From NCBI GenBank assembly GCA_049347715.1, contig CP186339.1:3410001-3474000 (forward strand): a stretch of DNA of 64,000 nt, written 5' to 3'. The position numbers and the translations under genes are program-made. Numbering within the stretch: the first letter of the stretch is position 1; each line of letters starts with the position of its first letter. This DNA comes from Thalassotalea_B piscium_A. GTDB taxonomy: Bacteria; Pseudomonadota; Gammaproteobacteria; Enterobacterales; Alteromonadaceae. The notes below the pieces were generated by a model that searched no databases, was not told the DNA's origin, and saw nothing but the letters and a program-made list of their open reading frames with translations. Below, piece by piece: positions 47,832-54,243 of this stretch.

Positions 47832-47963
47832 TTAATAACAGTCGATTGCCCAACTTTGAAATATGAACTTTGCAGCATATGCCGTACCTGAATTATCACT
47901 GGCTATCAGTACTAATATAATCCCTGAATAAACACAAAGTAAGACGATAATATATAAGACCAT
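47832..47963 (-). CDS. Possible small membrane peptide next to the IS element
   Basis: An open frame ends at 47832. Its only reasonable ATG, at 47963, gives 43 residues with one strong transmembrane stretch (MVLYIIVLLCVYSGIILVLI). Upstream, the frame continues into the IS256 element and, across the reconstructed pre-insertion site, hits a stop within a few codons. There is no good ribosome-binding site. It may be chance or a remnant. Confidence 0.2.
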   Translation of the reverse strand: MVLYIIVLLCVYSGIILVLIASDNSGTAYAAKFIFQSWAIDCY

Positions 47964-48041
47964 CCTAAAGGAGAACCCAAAGAATGGGTGATTAGTATTA
48001 TTTTCGTTTTTTGAAAATAATTGGGATGAAATATATTTTTC

Positions 48042-49334
48042 GGGGGCGTTCAAAATTCTGTGTCAGCTTAAATTTTTAAATATCGAGTACACTGTCTAAG
48101 CGCCCATCAAAATAAATTGCTAGCTGAGATAAACACAAACTCCAATTGTGAATGGGCATTGTCCATTTCTCAGTGGCATTTAATATGCCAGCATAAAGTA
48201 GCTTCAACAAGCTATTTTCATTTGGAAAAGCACCTTTTGTTTTCGTCAGCTTTCTAAACTGACGATGTACGGCCTCAACCGCGTTCGTCGTATAAATCAC
48301 CTTGCGTATATGCTCAGGATACTTGAAGTAAGCTGATAGGTTATGCCATTTATTACGCCAGGAATTAATCACCAGAGGGTAAGAGCTGCCCCATTTAACC
48401 TCAAGCTCATCAAGTGCTAACTCAGCAGCTTCTCTCGTCGGTGCTCGATAGACAGGTTTTAAGTCCGCCATAAACGCTTTTTGATTTTTAGAGGCGACAT
48501 ACTTCATCGAATTACGTATTTGATGAACGATACATAGTTGAACTTCAGTTTCTGGAAAAATTGTTTTTATTGCCTCAGGAAAACCTGTTAGCCCGTCAAT
48601 ACAGGCAATGAGAATATCCTTTACCCCTCGATTATTTAAATCGCTGAGCACTGATAACCAATAGTTAGCGCCTTCGTTTTCTGATAGATGTAAGCCAAGG
48701 ATTTCTTTTTTTCCGTGAATGTTTAAGCCGAGTAAGGTGTAAACTGCTTTGCTGATATATCGCCCATCTTCTTTCACTTTATAATGAATCGCATCAAGCC
48801 AAACAATCGGATAATGGCTATCAAGAGGTCGTTGTTGCCATGCTTTTAACTCTGGAATAAGTTTATCTGTAACAGCACTTATCATGCCTGTCGCAACGTT
48901 CATACCATACATATCTTCGATGTGTTTATTAATATCTCGATAGCTCATGCCCATACTGAACATGGATAATATTTTTTGGTCTATTTCATCGGTGAGTGAT
49001 GTTTGATTTTTCTTAACGAGTTGAGGTTCAAAACTACCGCTTCTATCTCTTGGTGTATCGAGTTCAAAGTTGCCAACAGATGATTTAACCGTTTTAGTGC
49101 TAGAGCCATTTTTGCGATTAGGTTGTTGCTCATTAGCAAGGTGTTGCTCAAGTTCAGCTTGCAGTGCGGCTTCACTTAGTTTTTTGATAAGTCCAGTAAG
49201 TACACCATCTTTGCCATTCAGGTTTTTACCTGCTTGGAGTGCTTTAACTGCTTCTTGAAAATCGAATTGAGTTGTCATGTGTCATTCCTCTTTTTACTAG
49301 TTTACTGAAATGACACAGATTTTTAAACACTCCC
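48042..49334 (-). mobile_element. Intact IS256-family insertion sequence (1293 bp)
   Basis: Terminal inverted repeats of about 25 bp bound it. The left end (48042 on) reads GGGGGCGTTCAAAATTCTG and the right end, inverted, GGGAGTGTTTAAAAATCTG; both continue TGTCA. The single transposase gene fills the element. Terminal repeats, gene and target duplication are all intact, so it is probably recent and potentially active. Confidence 0.92.
48076..49278 (-). CDS. IS256-family transposase
   Basis: This DDE transposase moves the surrounding element by copy-out paste-in transposition. It is full length at 400 residues, as usual for IS256. Candidate catalytic residues are the Asp in IVWLDAIHYK, the Asp in ACIDGLTGFPEAI and the Glu in TTNAVEAVHRQFRK, with the signature CIVHQIRNS between them. 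No frameshift is seen. Confidence 0.95.
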   Translation of the reverse strand: MTTQFDFQEAVKALQAGKNLNGKDGVLTGLIKKLSEAALQAELEQHLANEQQPNRKNGSSTKTVKSSVGNFELDTPRDRSGSFEPQLVKKNQTSLTDEIDQKILSMFSMGMSYRDINKHIEDMYGMNVATGMISAVTDKLIPELKAWQQRPLDSHYPIVWLDAIHYKVKEDGRYISKAVYTLLGLNIHGKKEILGLHLSENEGANYWLSVLSDLNNRGVKDILIACIDGLTGFPEAIKTIFPETEVQLCIVHQIRNSMKYVASKNQKAFMADLKPVYRAPTREAAELALDELEVKWGSSYPLVINSWRNKWHNLSAYFKYPEHIRKVIYTTNAVEAVHRQFRKLTKTKGAFPNENSLLKLLYAGILNATEKWTMPIHNWSLCLSQLAIYFDGRLDSVLDI

Positions 49335-49380
49335 TATTTTTCTCTTCAAGTTTATTCACAAATTCAAATTCATTATATTG

Positions 49381-49536
49381 CTAAATAGTAGTTGATATCA
49401 CTCGGTGGTCAGGTTGGAGTGGCTCAATCTCATCTATGGTAACAACCCCATATAAGGTTTTTCCTATATAAATTTTTTCATCTTCATAAATATCATAAAC
49501 AGATAATAATGCTGTTTCTTTTAAAAAAATTTTCAT
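49381..49536 (-). CDS. 51-residue protein coupled to the upstream unknown gene
   Basis: The ATG overlaps the stop of the 347-residue gene in an ATGA junction, a strong sign of real translation. The product begins MKIFLKETALLSVYDIYEDE and continues KIYIGKTLYGVVTIDEIEP, a compact beta-rich, acidic sequence. I recognise no family. It ends 39 bases from the IS256 insertion site, so any further downstream gene was separated from it by the element. Confidence 0.6.
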   Translation of the reverse strand: MKIFLKETALLSVYDIYEDEKIYIGKTLYGVVTIDEIEPLQPDHRVISTTI

Positions 49537-50576
49537 AGTGCATTCACCAAAAAATCAATATCACAATACGGGCGAATACTTGTTATATAAAGATTTCCGT
49601 TGATTATTAAAGGAAATTTACATGCATTACAATGAGTCAATAAACTGTGCTTTACACCCATACTATGGTGACAATAATTTATCTCTTCAGCGACTAAATC
49701 ATCCATTTTTAATGCCTCAAAAACCAACCTTTGCTGTTCTAAATTAATAATAAATGTTTGTTTATCTGAGATGTTTTTGATCAGAACATCAATTGATGGT
49801 ATGTCTGCATCTAGGTCTGTCTGTAGATGAGGAGATAATATAAATCCATATACGACATACCGCTCACCATTTATTTTATAAAAATTAGGAGCTTCATCCA
49901 TGTTATATGAATCGAAATGAGTAAAGAAATCAGTTGATTTTGAAAGCCAATCTTTATGGTCATCTAGCAAAGCACCTTCCTTAAAAACTGCTTCAGATGT
50001 TCCACTGACTTGCTTTAGGTTAGAGCTAATTGACTCATTAAAATTATCCAATGAATACTCACTAATAGAAATCTTTGTAGCTAAAATACGATAGACAACA
50101 TTATTAATTTTAAAATCCGCGCCTAAAACTGAATCTTGATCCGCTAATGTTTCGTAACATGGTTGCCAATCTAGAGAAAAATCAGTTGATGTGCTAATAA
50201 TATATTTCGATTCATCGCCTAGACCAAATAACTCATATAACATTGAAAATAACTTTAGCTTACTGAAGTTAATATCTACCATAGACTCAACATTATTGGC
50301 CATCTCCTCTAAGCCAGTATTAAATTCTTTAATAAGTAAAGAGTCTTCTGTCTCGCAAATCAGTAAGTATTTTAAGCTTTGGTGGTTGATTAAGTTTTGT
50401 TGAGCACCTATTTCAAACTCGTGCAACAGATCATTATACAAAGTACTCATGGTATCAGAGCTATAAATAGCCTGTGCAAGAACTCTTTCACTGATTGATT
50501 CTGAAATATTTAGTGAATAAGAAAGGAATTTAGACTGAAGTTCTAGTTTTTTATTTAGCTGGGCTAATGAAATCAT
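49533..50576 (-). CDS. Unknown 347-residue protein with an N-terminal QxK-type helical motif
   Basis: I do not recognise the whole protein. Its first 45 residues (ELQSKFLSYSLNISESIS, then ERVLAQAIYSS) follow the same pattern as the start of the 122-residue protein encoded upstream. That pattern recalls the short helical module written QAKRLxxxLxxxHSQALELLA in many accessory-genome proteins. The C-terminal part carries a Cys/His cluster (CHHSMG, HCNACKFPL) that could bind zinc. It is soluble and acidic. It is translationally coupled to the 51-residue ORF. Confidence 0.7.
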   Translation of the reverse strand: MISLAQLNKKLELQSKFLSYSLNISESISERVLAQAIYSSDTMSTLYNDLLHEFEIGAQQNLINHQSLKYLLICETEDSLLIKEFNTGLEEMANNVESMVDINFSKLKLFSMLYELFGLGDESKYIISTSTDFSLDWQPCYETLADQDSVLGADFKINNVVYRILATKISISEYSLDNFNESISSNLKQVSGTSEAVFKEGALLDDHKDWLSKSTDFFTHFDSYNMDEAPNFYKINGERYVVYGFILSPHLQTDLDADIPSIDVLIKNISDKQTFIINLEQQRLVFEALKMDDLVAEEINYCHHSMGVKHSLLTHCNACKFPLIINGNLYITSIRPYCDIDFLVNAL

Positions 50577-50704
50577 TTAGTTATCCATCAATTATTTAAA
50601 AACAAACAACAGCCTACTAACGCCTTGCTTATTATTATGAAAACCAAATTGTTACGGATGCTCTGCTTCATCGTTCATATTGAACTATTAATATGTGTAG
50701 GCAT

Positions 50705-50726
50705 AGGCTGTCCGTGCAGCCTTTTT
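50705..50726 (+). terminator. Plus-strand terminator-like hairpin
   Basis: AGGCTG and CAGCCT form a 6-bp stem with a six-base loop, followed by a run of five Ts on the plus strand. No plus-strand gene precedes it, so it may protect the minus-strand genes from antisense transcription or be incidental. The 223-bp gap it sits in (50577-50799) holds no gene. Confidence 0.4.
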
Positions 50727-50799
50727 GCTAATATATATGACTATAAAAAGATTGTAAAGATGCTATGAGTTATACGTATCTGTATAATTTATAAGGAAT

Positions 50800-51168
50800 T
50801 TATTTTATTTTTCGTTCAAAATCAGTTGGTTCAATAGCAAATATATTGAGGATGATGTTTTTAGCTTCTTCATTTATTTTTTTATTAACTAATTTTTCTT
50901 CAAGCCTATCTGCAATATTATTCAGGTGCGTATCAAGTAATTTAAAAAGAAAAAAATCAGCTTTTGGGTGGAGCGCAGTTAGTGGCAAATATTCATTTTT
51001 AAACGAAATAGCTTTTACTGAAGAGATTAAGTCCCCATACCCATTACAATCATAAACAACATGGGCTAACATTTCTTGGGCCTGCCCAAGTGGGATATCT
51101 AAACTTTTAGAAAGCCTTTTAGCTTGCCTTTTAACATTATTAAGCAATTCGTCATTATTAAGCGACAT
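50800..51168 (-). CDS. Unknown 122-residue protein with QAKRL-type N-terminal helical motif
   Basis: The protein has a GGTGA ribosome-binding site and begins with an amphipathic module (VKRQAKRLSKSLDIPLGQAQ, then EMLAHVVYDCNGYGDLI). That module matches the start of the neighbouring 347-residue protein. The remaining helical part (LLDTHLNNIADRLEEKL, NEEAKNIILNIFAIEPTDF) is unknown. Its position between the PhoH2 gene and the 347-residue gene, all on one strand, suggests a shared accessory function. None can be named. Confidence 0.65.
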   Translation of the reverse strand: MSLNNDELLNNVKRQAKRLSKSLDIPLGQAQEMLAHVVYDCNGYGDLISSVKAISFKNEYLPLTALHPKADFFLFKLLDTHLNNIADRLEEKLVNKKINEEAKNIILNIFAIEPTDFERKIK

Positions 51169-51312
51169 GTATTCACCAATAGAAAAATACGCAACAAAAA
51201 GCCCACGTACTTCTTGTCGAGTAAATTGTATTGGTACACATTCGCTATGCGAATTATCTATCTATTCAAAGTATATCTATTTCGTTCTATGATGTGGGAA
51301 CTGGTCTCTTTG

Positions 51313-51346
51313 AATGACCATAACTTAAATAAAAGCTATGGCCATT
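51313..51346 (-). terminator. Hairpin after the PhoH2 gene
   Basis: On the minus strand AATGGCCATAGCTT and AAGTTATGGTCATT pair over 14 positions (two G-U pairs) around a six-base loop, about 32 bases after the phoH2 stop. No clear T-run follows on the minus strand; the A/T-rich side faces the gene. It may mark the transcript end. Confidence 0.4.
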
Positions 51347-51377
51347 ATTACATATTTTTTAAAATATTAAACATCAT

Positions 51378-52763
51378 CTAAAAGTTCTTTTCGGTAAATT
51401 CCGCTAACGAGCTACGTTCCACTTCATCAAATATCAGTACACTTCCCTTTTCATAATTGCGATAAATATTAACTGCTGCACTTGCCCCTGAACTAGTTGC
51501 TGTCACAAATCGATCATCAATCTGAGCAAGGTTACCAAGCACTATAGTTCGACAATTTTTACCGCCACGGCTAAGCATTCCTTTCATTTGCGCTCTGGTC
51601 ATATTTTGTGCTTCATCAATGATTAACACTGCATCATCAATTGATCGCCCTCTAAAATAAGCCATGCTGGTGAATTCTATGTTAGCTCTATCGATAATAT
51701 GCTCTACTGTAGCGCGAGTGCTTTTTTCATCATCATCGCCATCTGAGTGCATTGAAATCAATGCATCTGTAACACCAGCTAAAAGTGGAAGGGACTTTTC
51801 GGTTAAATCACCGGGTAAAAAACCTGGATCATCGTCCATAAAATCTCTACTTCTAACAACAACTATTTTTTTATACTGTTTTAATTCGAGTACTTGGTGT
51901 AACCCAGCCGCAATCGCTAAAAAAGTCTTACCGGAACCCGCAGGTCCAAGGATGATATTTAAGTCAAAATCGGGGTCAGTAAGTTGGTCTAAAGCTACTG
52001 CCTGTCGTTGGTTTTTCGGGAGTATTCCCCAAATTTTTTCTGGTTTTCTTTGTAGTAATGTCGTAAAAACATGTACGTCCGTAACTTCTTTTATTTTTCC
52101 TACGTGACCAACACCATCATACCAATACATGTTCGGCTGCGCTTCATCGTTGAAAATATCGCGATTAAAACGATATAACTTTCCACTCATCGCAAAGTCT
52201 TTTTCTTCTTCGCATCTGTCGAATAAATCCCCCGTAAAAGCTTGAACACCTGTATATAATAAATCTATGTCACTTATTTGGTTATCAACGAGAACATCTT
52301 CTGCATCAACGCCAATTGTTCTCGCTTTCAATCGCATGTTTATATCGCGACTTACAATTGTGATATCTTGTTTTAATTCATTTTGAAGGTGAAGTGCGTA
52401 ATTGATAATTCTATTATCAGCATCACTACCAATGGCATGTTTAAGCTCTTTTGCAAAATCGATCTGAGTATCGATGCCTATGAACAATTTCCCGCGCTTT
52501 GCTGTTTCAGTGCAAGGTAGCTGAATACCTTTTTCCATCTCTTCAGAAGAGTGACCGTTGATAATGTCTTCTAACATTCGGATCACTGCACGAGCATCTT
52601 GGGATACATTTTTATCTGTACGCTCTTTGAGATTATCAAGCTCCTCTAAAACAGTTAAACAAACATAAATGTCATCACGATATGCCAACAAACTTTTAGG
52701 ATCATGAACAAGGGCTGATGTATCTAAAACACGTGGATTTCTATTTTCATTTGAATTTTTCAT
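51378..52763 (-). CDS. PhoH2-type protein: PIN RNase domain fused to PhoH ATPase
   Basis: PhoH2 proteins combine a PIN-domain RNase with an ATP-dependent RNA helicase. The 461-residue product has an N-terminal PIN domain (VLDTSALVHDP, LEELDNLKERTDKNV, SRDINMRLKAR) and a PhoH ATPase. Walker A GPAGSGKT lies at residues 273-280, Walker B is LIIDEAQNM and an IVLGNLAQID motif follows. It has a good ribosome-binding site (TTGAGGTAAATC). Its ATG overlaps the stop of a 25-codon ORF. Full length and intact. Confidence 0.93.
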   Translation of the reverse strand: MKNSNENRNPRVLDTSALVHDPKSLLAYRDDIYVCLTVLEELDNLKERTDKNVSQDARAVIRMLEDIINGHSSEEMEKGIQLPCTETAKRGKLFIGIDTQIDFAKELKHAIGSDADNRIINYALHLQNELKQDITIVSRDINMRLKARTIGVDAEDVLVDNQISDIDLLYTGVQAFTGDLFDRCEEEKDFAMSGKLYRFNRDIFNDEAQPNMYWYDGVGHVGKIKEVTDVHVFTTLLQRKPEKIWGILPKNQRQAVALDQLTDPDFDLNIILGPAGSGKTFLAIAAGLHQVLELKQYKKIVVVRSRDFMDDDPGFLPGDLTEKSLPLLAGVTDALISMHSDGDDDEKSTRATVEHIIDRANIEFTSMAYFRGRSIDDAVLIIDEAQNMTRAQMKGMLSRGGKNCRTIVLGNLAQIDDRFVTATSSGASAAVNIYRNYEKGSVLIFDEVERSSLAEFTEKNF

Positions 52764-52840
52764 TATTGATTTACCTCAAGATTATTTTTTATTAATCCGT
52801 GACTACTAGTTAAATCCATAATTTTTTTATTTTTAAACAT
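52763..52840 (-). CDS. 25-codon ORF between the tandem PhoH2 genes
   Basis: A strong ribosome-binding site (TTAGGAGAGTGTT) precedes the ATG at 52840. The product is MFKNKKIMDLTSSHGLIKNN plus five more residues. Its stop overlaps the phoH2 start as TAATG, and its start overlaps the end of the truncated phoH-like gene by 8 bp. Both junctions point to coupled translation. It may be a leader peptide, or a shortened counterpart of the small proteins encoded upstream of some phoH2 genes (phoAT in mycobacteria); the latter is speculation. Confidence 0.5.
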   Translation of the reverse strand: MFKNKKIMDLTSSHGLIKNNLEVNQ

Positions 52841-53834
52841 AACACTCTCCTAAAGATAATTTAGAATAAGTATTAATTTGATTAGTGAATGTGAAGTTTT
52901 TTATGATATTTATTTTAAAAAACTGAGCTATAGACTTTATTTTTACTGAGGTCTGCACAAATATTGATATTATTGTTGACGTAATACCCGTTTTACCACT
53001 CCCCGCAGGCCCTGTTAAAATAACTAAATCGATAGTAGGATCAAGTAAGGCATCCATAGCCATTCCTTGATATATATTTTTAGGTGATACTCCCCAAGCC
53101 TGCTTGGCCATTAAGCGCTCTTGTCCTAAATCAACAAATGAAAATTTATCTTCATTATAGCCAGTTATTTTACCTGCGAAATGCTCTCCCTCATCAATTA
53201 AATACTCATTCATATACATACTGGGTAATAAATCACGCTTAACAAAATGCGTGGTATTTCTTCCTTCAGTTTCACTCTCACAGTCTTGTACCTTTTCCCA
53301 AAAGTCACCCGAAAACTTATGATAACCCTTAGTTAAAAACTGAATATCATCAATTAGCTGATCAGTTCGATAATCCTCAACATGATGTAGTCCTGCACCT
53401 TTAGCTTTAATGCGCATGTTAATGTCTTTAGTAACGAGAACCACTTTTTTATCTTTATGGGTGTTCTGGATATGTACCGCAGCATTGATAATACGATTAT
53501 CGTTTTCGTTGTAAGATAAATTACCTGTGACATGCTCAAGGGTGAAATCATTGAAGATAGACAAGCAACCACTTGCATTGTTTTCACTACTATTAGGTAA
53601 AGGTACACCAGCAAGAACTTGCTCAGGTGTTGCGTCAGCTAAAGCATCTTCGAGTGCCCTAATAGCAACACGAGCATCTCGGCTAACATCCCGTTTACGG
53701 TCTTTAATTGAATCAAGTTCTTCTAATACTGTCATTGGTACAACGACGTCATGCTCTTTAAATGAGAGAAATGCAAAGGGTTCATGGAGTAATATGTTTG
53801 TGTCTAATATATAGATGATTTTTTCTTCATTCAT
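52833..53834 (-). CDS. Truncated PhoH2 paralogue: complete PIN domain, ATPase cut after Walker A
   Basis: The 333-residue product matches the downstream PhoH2 colinearly from the PIN domain (YILDTNILLHEP, LEELDSIKDRKRDVSRDAR, VTKDINMRIKAKG) to Walker A GPAGSGKT, whose lysine is K281 versus K279 in the intact copy. After that the sequence is unrelated for about 50 residues (IKSIAQFFKINIIKNFTF), with no Walker B or later PhoH motifs. An ancestral deletion fused the front of the gene to AT-rich DNA. The PIN RNase may still be functional. Confidence 0.75.
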   Translation of the reverse strand: MNEEKIIYILDTNILLHEPFAFLSFKEHDVVVPMTVLEELDSIKDRKRDVSRDARVAIRALEDALADATPEQVLAGVPLPNSSENNASGCLSIFNDFTLEHVTGNLSYNENDNRIINAAVHIQNTHKDKKVVLVTKDINMRIKAKGAGLHHVEDYRTDQLIDDIQFLTKGYHKFSGDFWEKVQDCESETEGRNTTHFVKRDLLPSMYMNEYLIDEGEHFAGKITGYNEDKFSFVDLGQERLMAKQAWGVSPKNIYQGMAMDALLDPTIDLVILTGPAGSGKTGITSTIISIFVQTSVKIKSIAQFFKINIIKNFTFTNQINTYSKLSLGECYV

Positions 53835-54243
53835 AAAGTGGTGTCCAAATCAATAATGAAAATTGGCCAACATTTATATACAGAATGCGAGTTGCGTGGT
53901 GCCTTCATCTCGCTTAAAAATGTCGACAATGATTAGCCTAACAATCTGAGTCCTTGAGAGAAGATATCTTCACTTTGCCAGCTTATTTACTGACTGGCAA
54001 GTGCCTTTTTCTTGTAATTTTTTTGTAACATAAAGGGAACACTAAAAAGTATTTTCTCTCTCAAATAACTCACACAACAGGGTAATATTAAACAAACTCC
54101 GGAATTAGTCAGCAATAAATGTTTTTTTTGCACAAACAAGTAAAAAATTCAGAACTTTTTAATGATCCTAACTATGATTAACGTTACCATAGCGCCCTTT
54201 TTTCACCCTGAAGAATAAATTGTAAGTTTGGAGTTAAGTGTAT
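53835..54243. other. Divergent intergenic region between the phoH-like genes and rapA
   Basis: About 409 bp without a gene. It holds the promoters of the minus-strand phoH-like genes (a TGTATATAA -10-like element lies close to the start) and of rapA, and one hairpin (separate entry). Confidence 0.5.
53971..54003. other. Hairpin in the phoH-rapA intergenic region
   Basis: TTGCCAG (53975-53981) and CTGGCAA (53994-54000) pair exactly around a 12-base loop, and CAC/GTG could extend the stem past a one-base bulge. On the plus strand it is followed by CCTTTTTC, so it could terminate plus-strand or antisense transcription before rapA. Confidence 0.4.

Larger units (their letters stand above)
48034..49342. 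repeat. 8-bp target-site duplication of the IS256-family element
   Basis: TATTTTTC occurs directly outside both ends of the element (48034-48041 and 49335-49342). An intact duplication indicates a single insertion without later rearrangement. Confidence 0.9.

Noticed and set aside
47832..48053. 73-codon ORF running into the IS256 end as a gene disrupted by the element
   Set aside because: Joining the flanks at the target duplication puts a TGA two codons upstream of the junction in that frame, so no longer pre-insertion gene is restored.
50609..50726. Inverted ACAGCCTA/TAGGCTGT pair suggesting an integron attC site
   Set aside because: The arms are only 8 bp, 87 bp apart, and the RYYYAAC/GTTRRRY core boxes expected of attC are not in place; no integrase gene is in the window.
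51124..51381. 85-codon plus-strand ORF antisense to the 122-residue gene
   Set aside because: It overlaps the start of the better supported minus-strand gene and a hairpin, and its translation has no protein-like pattern.
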